Positions 7,078-14,464 of a stretch of DNA of 20,339 bases are shown piece after piece. This DNA is from an uncultured Burkholderiaceae bacterium (lineage in GTDB: Bacteria > Pseudomonadota > Gammaproteobacteria > Burkholderiales > Burkholderiaceae): positions 1 through 20,339 of the forward strand of contig CALMPB010000388.1 of assembly GCA_937871985.1 (NCBI GenBank), read 5' to 3'. The notes beneath the pieces were generated by a model that saw only the letters and a program-made list of their open reading frames with translations, was not told where the DNA came from and made no database searches. The translations under genes and the position numbers were made by a program. Position 1 is the stretch's first letter, and each line of letters begins with the position of its first letter.

Positions 7078-7641
7078 ATGAGTATCCCAACTATTCGAGT
7101 CACGCGCGAAGAAATGCGCAAGCGCGTCGCCTTGTTTAGCGAAATCAAGGGCTATGGCGGCGGCTTGCCCGACAGCGATTATCCCAGCGCGCAGCGTCTT
7201 TTATATAACGTCATCGGATTCCAGCCGCTGGGGGATCATGCCGAGGCTGTCACGTCTCCCGTCGGGGACATGGCGGCGGAAAATGCCGCCATCAAGATCA
7301 ACGAAGGCTTCAATCTGGGATTTTGCGAGGCCAAGCCCGGCAAGGGCCCCATGATGCACAACCACGACACCAACGAGACCTTCATGCCGCTTACGGGACG
7401 GTGGCGCTGTTCGTGGGAAGTGGATGACCACGTCGAGTCCTTCGAAGTGGGGCCGCGCGATGTCATTTCATTTCCCGCCGGCGTGAATCGCCGCTTTGAA
7501 AACATCACCCATGAGGATCCCGACAATACGCACTGGATGTTGTTCGTCATCAGCGGAAACGGTCCCAAAGCCGAGTTCTCGCCAGGCGCCATGGCCGAGC
7601 TGGCCGAGAAGGGTTATGTCAAGGCCAATCCCGAAAAGTGA
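7078..7641 (+). CDS. Single-domain cupin protein
   Basis: A 187-residue soluble protein with one cupin barrel, starting 7 bases after a strong GGAGG. Cupin motif 1 is present: G-K-G-P-M-M then H94-N-H96 and E100, ending PLTG, giving a possible 2-His/1-Glu metal site. Motif 2 reads FPAGVNRRFEN (132-142), with Arg at 138 where most metal cupins have the fourth ligand His. The first 60 residues are helical and polar. It is followed after 7 bp by an alpha/beta hydrolase gene and so is probably co-expressed with it. It may be a ring or side-chain dioxygenase, an isomerase or a ligand sensor; I cannot choose. It is too short and too different to be a bicupin gentisate dioxygenase. Confidence 0.88.
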   Translation: MSIPTIRVTREEMRKRVALFSEIKGYGGGLPDSDYPSAQRLLYNVIGFQPLGDHAEAVTSPVGDMAAENAAIKINEGFNLGFCEAKPGKGPMMHNHDTNETFMPLTGRWRCSWEVDDHVESFEVGPRDVISFPAGVNRRFENITHEDPDNTHWMLFVISGNGPKAEFSPGAMAELAEKGYVKANPEK

Positions 7642-7648
7642 GAACAGC

Positions 7649-8455
7649 ATGATCGATCAACTGACGACGCTGGAAGAGCGTTATTCATGGCACGATCTTG
7701 TCGTGGATGAGCATGAGTGGCGCTGGCTCGATACGGCTGCCGACGGGCCCGCCGCCATCTTGCTGCCGGGCTCGGTGGGCGACGGGGCGATGTTCGCTCC
7801 CACGCTGCTTTCACTGGGCGCCCGCGCCCGGCTGATTGCCGTCACTTATCCGGCATTGTCGGACCCAGACCGTTTGGCTCATGGGCTGGCCGCGGTCATG
7901 GATCACATCGGGCTGGAAGCGGCAACCATAGTCGGATCGTCGTTCGCCGCATACTGGGCGCAGTTCTTCGCGCTGCATTACCCGCAAAGGGTTGCCTCCC
8001 TGGTCATCGGCAATGGCTTTACCGACGGCAGCGACCTGGCGGCCAATCCTTTGTTCGACCGCAGCTACGTTGAAGGCATCGAACCTGCGGCCTTGCATCG
8101 GGAGTGGCTGCTGCGGATCCAGAATGCAGCGCCGTCACCCTTGCAGCGGCTGCAGAACGTCATGCTGGCCGAACGGCAAAGCCCGGCCAACCTGCATTCC
8201 CGCTTTCTGGGCGTCGTGCGCTCGGTGGCGTGCGCTCCCCTCGATCTGCCGGATGCGTCAATCACCGTTCTGGACTGCGACGATGACCCGCTCATTCCAC
8301 CGGCGGCGCGGGAAAGACTGCGAAACCGGTATCCGGCAGCGCGCCATGTGTCTCTGGCGAACGGCGGCCATTACCCGCATGTGTTGAACGCCGTCGAGTA
8401 TGAAGACGTTCTTTGGCGCAGCATGCCCAAGGATGCAGCCTATGAAAAGAGTTGA
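7649..8455 (+). CDS. Alpha/beta hydrolase, maspardin-like
   Basis: A 268-residue protein beginning at ATG 7649, 7 bp after the cupin stop; the frame is open further upstream, but that part overlaps the cupin gene. The catalytic parts of an alpha/beta hydrolase are visible: nucleophile elbow G96-S-S98-F-A100 with Ser98, an acid in the DCDDDPLIPP stretch (about 209-218), and His241 in NGGHYPHVLN. There is no signal peptide. The C-terminal RYPAARHVSLANGGHYPHV and the overall spacing recall eukaryotic maspardin (SPG21), as far as I can judge from memory. Likely a small-molecule esterase or C-C hydrolase working with the cupin (inference). Confidence 0.88.
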   Translation: MIDQLTTLEERYSWHDLVVDEHEWRWLDTAADGPAAILLPGSVGDGAMFAPTLLSLGARARLIAVTYPALSDPDRLAHGLAAVMDHIGLEAATIVGSSFAAYWAQFFALHYPQRVASLVIGNGFTDGSDLAANPLFDRSYVEGIEPAALHREWLLRIQNAAPSPLQRLQNVMLAERQSPANLHSRFLGVVRSVACAPLDLPDASITVLDCDDDPLIPPAARERLRNRYPAARHVSLANGGHYPHVLNAVEYEDVLWRSMPKDAAYEKS

Positions 8456-8491
8456 TACAGAAGGCATTGTGAAAAATAGTGTTTTGTTCTA

Positions 8492-8520
8492 TTGACACGA
8501 AAAATCCAATTTTTTATAGT
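8492..8520 (+). promoter_or_regulatory. Strong sigma-70 promoter of the ABC importer operon
   Basis: TTGACA (8492-8497) is a perfect -35, followed by a 17-bp spacer and TATAGT (8515-8520), one mismatch from TATAAT. Transcription would start near 8527, inside the operator. Such a strong promoter needs repression, which the overlapping dyad explains. Confidence 0.8.
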
Positions 8521-8535
8521 GAGCAATCGCTCACT
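8518..8535. promoter_or_regulatory. TetR-type operator overlapping the importer promoter
   Basis: AGTGAGCAATCGCTCACT has perfect 7-bp arms around AATC. TGAGC-N4-GCTCA dyads of this kind are common TetR-family operators. It covers the end of the -10 and the expected transcript start. Its 14-bp core (8520-8533) matches 11 of 14 bases of a site at the TetR gene promoter (14346-14359). Confidence 0.75.
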
Positions 8536-8559
8536 TTTTAAGGCGACAAGGAGATTTGC

Positions 8560-8661
8560 ATGTCCGATTCTGCAATGCCTGAAGTGAGGGAAATGGGGCG
8601 GTGCCATTCATGCGATCAGGATGGCTGTAGTGGAGTTCCGGATGCCCAAGGCCAGGCATAG
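8560..8661 (+). CDS. 33-residue Cys-containing small protein or leader peptide
   Basis: ATG at 8560 follows a full AAGGAG (8548-8553) with 6-base spacing, the best ribosome site in this stretch, and reads 33 codons to TAG at 8659-8661. The N-terminal part is acidic, and the core GRCHSCDQDGCSG has Cys15, Cys18 and Cys23 (C-x2-C-x4-C). It is the first ORF after the repressed promoter and lies 66 bp before the binding-protein gene. I recognise no family. It could be a regulatory leader, a small metal- or redox-binding peptide, or a decayed gene. A small hairpin (TGGCGC/GCGCCA, 8682-8697) follows it. Confidence 0.5.
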   Translation: MSDSAMPEVREMGRCHSCDQDGCSGVPDAQGQA

Positions 8662-8727
8662 GCCGGCATCTGTTGCAAGGATGGCGCGTTCGCGCCAGCC
8701 CCAAGAATGAAAATCAGGAGACTAAAC

Positions 8728-9996
8728 ATGAAATTGGCACGAAGAAAATGGCTGGCTTTTGCTGCCGCCGTCATGGCATCCGTCGGACTCTGTTCGGCCG
8801 GTATGCAAGCCCAGGCTGAAGAATTGCCGCCCATCAAGATCGGCGCGGCCATAGCCCAAACGGGGCCCTTGGCCGGAGGGGGGAAGTCTTCGCTTCTTTC
8901 CCTGCAGATATGGCGCGACGACGTCAACGCCAAGGGCGGCCTTCTAGGGCGCAAGGTGGAACTGGTCATCTATGACGATCAGGGAGTCCCCTCTCATGAG
9001 CCGGGAATCTATACCCGGCTCATGGATGTCGACAAGGTGGATTTGTTGATTTCTCCCTACGGCACCAATCCTACGGCGGCGGTGCTGCAAACCATCAAGC
9101 AGCGCGATCGGCTGATGATCGGCAATTTCGCTTTTGCCAACAATACTGAAATCAAGCACGACAAGTACTTTCAGATTGCCCCGTGGGGCGACGGCGCACA
9201 GGCCTGGGCGGGGGCGTTCATCGAGCCGGGCCTCAAGCTGGGCGCCAAAACCATCGCCTTTCTTGCCGCGGACACGGATTTCTCGCAGACCCTGGCGAAT
9301 GGGGCGCGGGAAATGGCCAAGCAGAAGGGGCTGAAGGTCGTGTTCGACCAGAGCTATCCCGCATCCACGGTGGATTTTTCTTCTTTGCTGCGTTCCTTGA
9401 AGGCGGCAAAGCCCGATCTGGTGTTCGTGGCGTCGTACCCATCCGATTCCGCTGCCATCGTGCGCTCGATCAACGAGATAGGGGTGGGCAGTTCGGTCAA
9501 GATGCTTGGTGGCGGCATGGTGGGTCTGCAGTATGCCTCCATGCTCGAGTCGCTGGGGCCATTGCTGAACGGCATTGTCAATTACGCCCAGTATGTGCCC
9601 GAGAAAACCGTCGACTTTCCCGGCATGAAGCAATTCTTCGAGCGCTATTCCAAGTTGGCGGCAACGGAAAAAGTCGATCCGCTGGGCTATTACCTTGCGC
9701 CGTTCGGCTATGCCGCGGGACAAGTGCTGGAACAGGCCGTCACCGAAACCAAGACTCTGGACAACAAGGTATTGGCCCAGTACATCCATACCCATCCCAT
9801 GAAGACCATCGTGGGCGACATCAAATTCACGTCGATTGGCGAATGGGCCAGTCCCCGGGTCTTCGAAACGCAATATCAAGGCGTGGTCGGGAAAGGCCTC
9901 GACCAGTTCCGACGGCCCGGTACGCAAGTCATCATCTATCCCGAGCAGTTCAAGTCGGGCGAATTGCGGGCGCCTTTCGAGAAGGCGCGGCAGTAG
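8728..9996 (+). CDS. ABC transporter periplasmic substrate-binding protein, LivK-like
   Basis: A 422-residue protein from ATG 8728, chosen over the in-frame ATG at 8707 because AGGAG (8716-8720) lies 7 bases before 8728. It has a Sec signal peptide (basic RRK, hydrophobic core, likely cut after AQA at about residue 30) and then the type I periplasmic-binding fold beginning PPIKIGAAIAQTGPLAGGG. It is longer than classical LivK (about 370) and similar to binding proteins used for aromatic acids, amides or other organic acids. It heads the permease and ATPase genes, so it delivers the ligand to LivHM. The ligand cannot be read from sequence. Confidence 0.93.
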   Translation: MKLARRKWLAFAAAVMASVGLCSAGMQAQAEELPPIKIGAAIAQTGPLAGGGKSSLLSLQIWRDDVNAKGGLLGRKVELVIYDDQGVPSHEPGIYTRLMDVDKVDLLISPYGTNPTAAVLQTIKQRDRLMIGNFAFANNTEIKHDKYFQIAPWGDGAQAWAGAFIEPGLKLGAKTIAFLAADTDFSQTLANGAREMAKQKGLKVVFDQSYPASTVDFSSLLRSLKAAKPDLVFVASYPSDSAAIVRSINEIGVGSSVKMLGGGMVGLQYASMLESLGPLLNGIVNYAQYVPEKTVDFPGMKQFFERYSKLAATEKVDPLGYYLAPFGYAAGQVLEQAVTETKTLDNKVLAQYIHTHPMKTIVGDIKFTSIGEWASPRVFETQYQGVVGKGLDQFRRPGTQVIIYPEQFKSGELRAPFEKARQ

Positions 9997-10045
9997 CCGG
10001 CCAGCGGGCCATTGGCCGGGAGGGCCCGCGCTTCGGGCCTCCCGG
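9997..10045 (+). repeat. Two overlapping hairpins between binding-protein and permease genes
   Basis: CCGGCCA (9997-10003) pairs with TGGCCGG (10013-10019). CCGGGAGGGCCCG (10016-10028) pairs with CGGGCCTCCCGG (10034-10045) around CGCTT with one bulged G. They share 10016-10019, so only one can form fully at a time. There is no T run. Such hairpins after binding-protein genes commonly protect the upstream message and raise its level over the permease genes. Confidence 0.6.
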
Positions 10046-10096
10046 CGCCGCAATCGTCATCGTCATTTCGATCCTGGATAGGGCAAAGGAAAGATC

Positions 10097-10966
10097 TTGT
10101 CACTCGATTTACTGTACGACGCGCTGGTCTCCGGCGTGCTTCTGGGGTGCTTTTATGCGGCGGTCAGCATCGGCCTGTCCGTTGCGTTCGGCTTGGTCGA
10201 CGTGCCGCATATCGCGCATCCCAGCTTCCTCATACTGGGCGGATACGCCACTTTTCTGCTGAATCAAAGAGGTGTGGATCCGATTCTCGCGGGGCTGATC
10301 CTGATGCCGGTGTTTTATGTGCTGGGGCTGCTCGTTTACCGGTTCTACCATTTCAGTTTCGAGCGGCATGGCTCCGACACCGCCGTGCGAGGCCTGGCGT
10401 TTTTCTTTGGCCTGTCGTTTGTGGTGGAGGCCGCACTGATCATCGTCTTCGGTGTCGACCAGTACATGGTCGAGGCGCCCTACATAGGCAGCAGCCTTGC
10501 TTTTGGCGAAATGCGCATACCGCTGCGCATGCTTGTCGCGTGTGGAATCGGGCTGGTGCTCACTGGCGGCATAACGCTTTATCTGTCCCGTACGTTTACC
10601 GGCAGGGCCTTGAAGGCGGTGGCCCAGGACGAAGGCGCGCTTTTGCTGCTTGGCGCCGATCCCGTCAAGATCAAGCGCACAGGGTTTGCCATTGCCACGG
10701 CGGTCACGGCCATAGCGGGGGCGCTGCTGGTCGTTACCGGCCCGATCGAGCCCGATCTGGGCAGGCTCTATATCGGCAGGACATTCTGCATCGTGGTGCT
10801 CGGCGGCTTGGGCAGCATGGCCGGCACGCTGGTCGCGGCATTGATCGTCGGCATTGCCGAGTCTTTGGTATTGAGCTCCGCGGGCGCTTCGTGGGCCGCC
10901 GCCGTGTCGTTTGGCTTGTTGCTGGTGATCCTGGCTTTTCGTCCTTCTGGTCTTTTTGGCAGGTAA
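10097..10966 (+). CDS. livH: ABC transporter permease, LivH family
   Basis: A 289-residue integral membrane protein starting at TTG 10097, preceded by AAAGGAAA (10085-10092); no better ATG exists at the N-terminus. About eight hydrophobic segments and the LivH-type start (LYDALVSGVLLGCFYAAVSIG) are visible. A cytoplasmic loop with RALKAVAQDEGALLLLGADP is the expected contact site for the ATPase subunits, and it ends AFRPSGLFGR as LivH proteins do. It pairs with LivM to form the channel. The LivHM family serves branched-chain amino acids, urea, amides and aromatic acids, so the name does not fix the substrate. Confidence 0.94.
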   Translation: MSLDLLYDALVSGVLLGCFYAAVSIGLSVAFGLVDVPHIAHPSFLILGGYATFLLNQRGVDPILAGLILMPVFYVLGLLVYRFYHFSFERHGSDTAVRGLAFFFGLSFVVEAALIIVFGVDQYMVEAPYIGSSLAFGEMRIPLRMLVACGIGLVLTGGITLYLSRTFTGRALKAVAQDEGALLLLGADPVKIKRTGFAIATAVTAIAGALLVVTGPIEPDLGRLYIGRTFCIVVLGGLGSMAGTLVAALIVGIAESLVLSSAGASWAAAVSFGLLLVILAFRPSGLFGR

Positions 10967-10970
10967 ACAT

Positions 10971-12008
10971 ATGGAAACTACAAGCAGAGCGGACGCCGCT
11001 CGCCTGGAGATGAACGAGGCCGCCACGGCCGGCCGCAAGCTTCGGCCAAGTGGCGCGGGCTGGCGCTTTGCCGGGTGCGCCATCCTGTTTCTCGCGCTGG
11101 CGATGGCGACGGTCCTGGGCGCCGAAAGCCAATACGTGTTCTTCGTTGGCTACGTTGTCCTGCAGTTCATCGTACTGGCCACCGGATGGAACATCCTCGG
11201 CGGCTATGCAGGGTATGTCAATTTCGGCTCCGCCGGCTATTTCGCCGTGGGAGCCTACACCACGGTTGCTCTGTCGCAGGTGGCCGCACTGCCTTTGCCG
11301 CTGTACATTCTTGCCGGTGCGTTCATGGGGGGGCTGCTTGGCCTTGGCGTGGGGGCCATGTCTTTGAGGCTGCGTGGAATCTATTTTTCCATCGCAACCC
11401 TGGCCATCGCCATTATTCTCGAAACAATAGTGACCAACTGGAGTTTTGTGGGGGGCGCGCGCGGCATGGCCCTGGTTCCCGCATCGCCGCCATGGCCTTT
11501 CGGCACCTACAATCAATGGCTGTTTTTTGTGATGGCTGTCCTGGTGGTATTGTCGTCGGCTGTTGCCCGATACATTGAAATATCCTGGATAGGCCGGGGG
11601 CTGAAGGCCCTGCGCGACGACGAAATGGCGGCGGAATGCGCCGGGGTGCCGACTCTCAGGCTCAAGCTGCTTGCCGCGGCCGTATCAGGCGCGACCATGG
11701 CCGTTGCCGGCGCTCCGTTCGCGTTCTACATGTCGTTTATCGAACCACATTCGGCCTTCGGCCTGAATTATGCTCTTGCCGCCATTGCGATGCCCATCAT
11801 CGGAGGCATGTCTCATTGGATAGGCCCCATCATTGGCGCAATACTGCTGGCTTGTGCGCAGCAGTTCATATCGGTGAAGTTGTCAGGTGAATGGAACGTG
11901 TTGGTCACCGGTCTTATTCTCATGGCGTTCGTCATTGCGGCGCCCAGCGGCGTCGTGGGCCTGTTTACAAGGTTTTCCAAGAGCAAGGCGACAGGAGGCC
12001 AGGCATGA
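10971..12008 (+). CDS. livM: ABC transporter permease, LivM family
   Basis: 345 residues from ATG 10971, 4 bp after the livH stop; a TTG at 10956 would add five residues. A polar N-terminal tail of about 35 residues precedes eight to nine membrane segments. The stretches GWNILGGYAGYVNFGSAGYF and GLKALRDDEMAAECAGV are LivM hallmarks; the second is the ATPase-contact loop. The C-terminus is short and basic (RFSKSKATGGQA). The stop overlaps the livG start in ATGA, which indicates translational coupling. Confidence 0.94.
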   Translation: METTSRADAARLEMNEAATAGRKLRPSGAGWRFAGCAILFLALAMATVLGAESQYVFFVGYVVLQFIVLATGWNILGGYAGYVNFGSAGYFAVGAYTTVALSQVAALPLPLYILAGAFMGGLLGLGVGAMSLRLRGIYFSIATLAIAIILETIVTNWSFVGGARGMALVPASPPWPFGTYNQWLFFVMAVLVVLSSAVARYIEISWIGRGLKALRDDEMAAECAGVPTLRLKLLAAAVSGATMAVAGAPFAFYMSFIEPHSAFGLNYALAAIAMPIIGGMSHWIGPIIGAILLACAQQFISVKLSGEWNVLVTGLILMAFVIAAPSGVVGLFTRFSKSKATGGQA

Positions 12009-12733
12009 ACGCACCGTTGCTGGGCATTCGCAAACTCACCAAACGCTTCGGCGGGTACACCGCGGTTTCCAACGTCAGCCTGGATTTGCAGGCGGGCGAG
12101 CGGGTCGGGCTGATCGGCCCGAACGGATCGGGCAAAACCACGTTGATGAACTGCATCAGCGGTTCGCTGCTGGCTTCCGAAGGCGCGCTGTCCTTCGATT
12201 CACGCAATATCTCCAAGTTGTCCGCCCACGAGAGAACCCGCGTGGGCATCGCCCGCACCTTTCAAATACCTCGTCCGTTCCGCAGCATGACGGTTCTGGA
12301 AAACCTGATGGTGCCGCTCGAATACGTGGCGCATCGGGGGGAGTTCCACAGCGGCAGGGCCAGGTCGGAGGCGCTGGCCATTTTGCAGGACATGGGTTTG
12401 CGGCACAAGGCCGACAGCCTATCGGGCAATATGACGCAGGTGGAGTTGAGAAAGCTCGAACTGGCCAGGGCATTGGCCGCGCGCCCCAAGCTGTTGATTT
12501 GCGACGAATCGATGGCCGGCCTGTCGTCGGCCGAGGTGGACGAAGTGCTTGCCATATTGTTCCGCCTGAATGAAAAAGGCATCACCATAATCATGATCGA
12601 GCACATCATGCAAGCGGTGATGAGTTTCTCCCAGCGCGTATTTTGCCTTGATGCCGGCGAACTCGTATGCGAAGGCACGCCAGCGCAAGTTGTCGCCGAT
12701 CCTCACGTTCAAAGGGCTTATCTTGGGACTTAA
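12005..12733 (+). CDS. livG: ABC transporter ATP-binding protein, LivG family
   Basis: 242 residues from ATG 12005 after AGGAGG (11994-11999). Walker A is GPNGSGKTT (38-46), Walker B is LLICDE (about 163-168), and the switch His is H200. The signature motif is not LSGGQ: the equivalent stretch reads MTQVELRKLELARAL (143-157), and Walker B is followed by SMAGL rather than PxxGL. A similar variant signature occurs in a LivG subgroup, so this is probably functional. It forms a heterodimer with LivF, whose own signature is standard. The C-terminus overlaps the livF start by 11 bases if livF uses the TTG at 12723. Confidence 0.93.
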   Translation: MNAPLLGIRKLTKRFGGYTAVSNVSLDLQAGERVGLIGPNGSGKTTLMNCISGSLLASEGALSFDSRNISKLSAHERTRVGIARTFQIPRPFRSMTVLENLMVPLEYVAHRGEFHSGRARSEALAILQDMGLRHKADSLSGNMTQVELRKLELARALAARPKLLICDESMAGLSSAEVDEVLAILFRLNEKGITIIMIEHIMQAVMSFSQRVFCLDAGELVCEGTPAQVVADPHVQRAYLGT

Positions 12734-13457
12734 ACTTACCATCAATGATCTTCAGGCTGGATACGGCGCCGTCCGGGCGCTGCATGGTGTGTCGATGAGC
12801 CTGGAAGAAGGAGAGACGGTTGCCTTGCTGGGCACCAACGGCAACGGCAAGAGCACGTTGATCAAGTGCATCCTCGGAATGCTTCGTCCTGCGGGGGGGA
12901 GCATCACGCTCGAACTGGATGGCGAACACCATGATCTGGTGGGCATGGATACCCAGGATATCGTGAATCTGGGCATAGCCATCGTCCCCGAGGGACGTCG
13001 CCTTTTTCCACGCTTGAGCGTCGAGGAGAATCTCTTGCTGGGGGCATTCCGCCCTTTGGCACGCCAGGAAATACGGCGCAGCCTGGATCTTGCCTATGAG
13101 GCTTTCCCGGTGCTCAAAGAGCGCCGGCGGCAGTTGGCGGGCAGCATGAGCGGCGGCCAGCAGCAAATGGTGGCCATCGCCCGCGCCTTGATGTCGATGC
13201 CGCGCATCCTGCTCGTGGACGAGCCTTCCGTGGGGCTTTCTCCGTTGCTGGTGCAGCAGACCATTACCAAGCTCGGCGAGTTGAAGGATTCCCTCAAGCT
13301 GAGTGTATTGATGGCAGAGCAGAATTTCGAGCAGGCCAGCCGGATCGCGGATCGAGGGTACATCATCGTCCACGGCGAGATTGCGTTCGAAGGGCGCAAT
13401 CTACAGGAATTGCGCGACAACGACATGGTCAAAAGCTTTTACCTCGGGTCGCAGTGA
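12723..13457 (+). CDS. livF: ABC transporter ATP-binding protein, LivF family
   Basis: 244 residues if it starts at TTG 12723, which has AAAGGG seven bases upstream and yields the normal LivF N-terminus (GLKLTINDLQAGYGAV). The frame is open from ATG 12648, but that would add 25 unlike residues inside livG. Walker A is GTNGNGKST (37-45), the signature MSGGQQQMVAIARAL is near standard, and Walker B is ILLVDEPSVGL. It is the last gene of the importer operon. It converges on the TetR gene, with 35 bp between the stops. Confidence 0.93.
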   Translation: MGLKLTINDLQAGYGAVRALHGVSMSLEEGETVALLGTNGNGKSTLIKCILGMLRPAGGSITLELDGEHHDLVGMDTQDIVNLGIAIVPEGRRLFPRLSVEENLLLGAFRPLARQEIRRSLDLAYEAFPVLKERRRQLAGSMSGGQQQMVAIARALMSMPRILLVDEPSVGLSPLLVQQTITKLGELKDSLKLSVLMAEQNFEQASRIADRGYIIVHGEIAFEGRNLQELRDNDMVKSFYLGSQ

Positions 13458-13494
13458 GGCGGGGCGGCCTGGCCGCGCATCGGCCCCGCGCCTC
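13456..13494. terminator. Hairpin between convergent livF and TetR genes; weak terminator
   Basis: GAGGC plus GGGGC (13456-13465) pairs with GCCCC (13483-13487) and GCCTC (13490-13494), with a two-base bulge and an inner GGCC-rich loop. It spans the whole convergent gap. Neither strand has a proper T run after the stem, so it may only pause or protect the transcripts. Confidence 0.35.
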
Positions 13495-14230
13495 AGGCCG
13501 CCGCTTTCTTGCGCGCACCCTTTGGTTTGCTGCTTGTGTCCCGTTCTTTTACCTGGGACAGCACACGCGGCGCCGCGTCCAGAAAACCCTGGATGATCCG
13601 GCGGATCGATTGGGCATTGTCTTTGGGCACTTCCAGCATGTGCACCCATTTCCGGACTCCCAGATAAAACAAGGAGGCGTGCAGGCTCCAAACCAGTTCG
13701 AATTCCGCCTCCAGCGGAGGAACCTGCGAAATAGGCGGCTTGCCGTGTTCCAGGCGCAGTTCGTCGATGACGTGGCGGAAAAGGTTTTCCCTTAAATAGG
13801 CCCAGTAGCGTGTACTCATCTGGGTGCCGTTCAGGCCTCCGAAAAGATAAACCCGAACCCACTCGTAGCTGTTGATGACGCGCGTGTAGTTTGTGTAGAG
13901 GTCGATCAGGCGTTCTTCCAGGCCGACGGAGCGATTGTGCAGGGTTGCTTCCCAGTCTTGATGCCAGCGCAGCTCGAACAATTCGAGATACACTTTTTCG
14001 ATAAGGCTTTCTTTGGTCGGGAAGTACTTGAACAAGAGCCCGTTCGCGATTCCCAGGCTTTTGGCCAGATCCCGGGTTGAGCCCGAAAATCCCTTTTCGG
14101 CAAAGAAGCCGATTGCGCCTTGTATTATCTGGCGCTCTCTTTCCTGGGCGGGCAAATACGAACGGGTTGTGCGTGTGGTTTTTGCTTTCGGAGCAGGGGC
14201 TTTTCGAGACGGTGTTTTCGAGGTTGCCAT
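13493..14230 (-). CDS. TetR family regulator, probable repressor of the ABC importer
   Basis: A 245-residue protein with a Lys/Arg/Thr-rich N-terminal tail (1-25), a TetR helix-turn-helix at about 32-82 (ERERQIIQGAIGFFAEKGF, STRDLAKSLGIANGLLFKYF, TKESLIEKVY), a helical ligand domain, and a basic C-terminus (PKGARKKAAA). It is convergent with the importer operon and divergent from the VanA-like oxygenase gene. Its promoter carries an operator whose core matches the importer operator at 11 of 14 bases and sits at the same place relative to the -10. I infer that it represses itself and the importer and is relieved by a transported or derived compound. Confidence 0.92.
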   Translation of the reverse strand: MATSKTPSRKAPAPKAKTTRTTRSYLPAQERERQIIQGAIGFFAEKGFSGSTRDLAKSLGIANGLLFKYFPTKESLIEKVYLELFELRWHQDWEATLHNRSVGLEERLIDLYTNYTRVINSYEWVRVYLFGGLNGTQMSTRYWAYLRENLFRHVIDELRLEHGKPPISQVPPLEAEFELVWSLHASLFYLGVRKWVHMLEVPKDNAQSIRRIIQGFLDAAPRVLSQVKERDTSSKPKGARKKAAA

Positions 14231-14344
14231 GGTTTTCTTGGTCGTGGCGCCTGCGGCGTTACTGGGCCGGTATCTGGTTGCGCAGGCGGCATGTTGATCT
14301 GCCGACCACCCTGGATACTCTGTTGCGCATTGGTTTCTTTCTAA

Positions 14345-14360
14345 TTGAGCAACTGGTCAA
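14345..14360. promoter_or_regulatory. TetR-type operator at the TetR gene promoter
   Basis: TTGAGCAACTGGTCAA is an imperfect dyad (TTGAGC with GGTCAA, 5 of 6 paired). It directly follows the -10 of the minus-strand promoter. It resembles the operator at 8518-8535, pointing to a shared repressor. Confidence 0.6.
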
Positions 14361-14388
14361 ATATAGCAACGCTCTATTGCATTGTCAA
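14360..14388 (-). promoter_or_regulatory. Sigma-70 promoter of the TetR gene
   Basis: On the minus strand, TTGACA (14383-14388) is a perfect -35, then a 17-bp spacer and TATATT (14360-14365), one mismatch from consensus. The transcript would start near 14353 inside the operator, giving a leader of about 120 bases. Confidence 0.75.
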
Positions 14389-14427
14389 AGATCGGGCTTT
14401 GTCCTGAAGAGTGATTAAGTTACACTG

Positions 14428-14456
14428 TTGATACAAATAAAAACAAACCGTCTACT
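14428..14456 (+). promoter_or_regulatory. Candidate promoter of the VanA-like oxygenase gene
   Basis: TTGATA (14428-14433), 17 bp, then TCTACT (14451-14456). Both hexamers are partial matches. It is back to back with the TetR promoter, and its leader to ATG 14584 would be about 120 bases. Confidence 0.35.
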
Positions 14457-14464
14457 CTGTTTGT
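14443..14464. promoter_or_regulatory. Inverted repeat ACAAAC-N10-GTTTGT overlapping the candidate -10
   Basis: ACAAAC (14443-14448) and GTTTGT (14459-14464) are perfect 6-bp arms 10 bp apart, covering the candidate -10. It differs from the TGAGCAA-type site, so a different regulator would use it. Confidence 0.35.

Noticed and set aside
7078..7641. Cupin gene as a gentisate 1,2-dioxygenase
   Set aside because: It has a single cupin domain of 187 residues and an altered second motif; gentisate dioxygenases are bicupins of about 340 residues or more.
8944..10053. 369-codon minus-strand frame opposite the binding-protein gene
   Set aside because: The sense gene has a signal peptide and family motifs; the antisense frame has the composition of a codon shadow.
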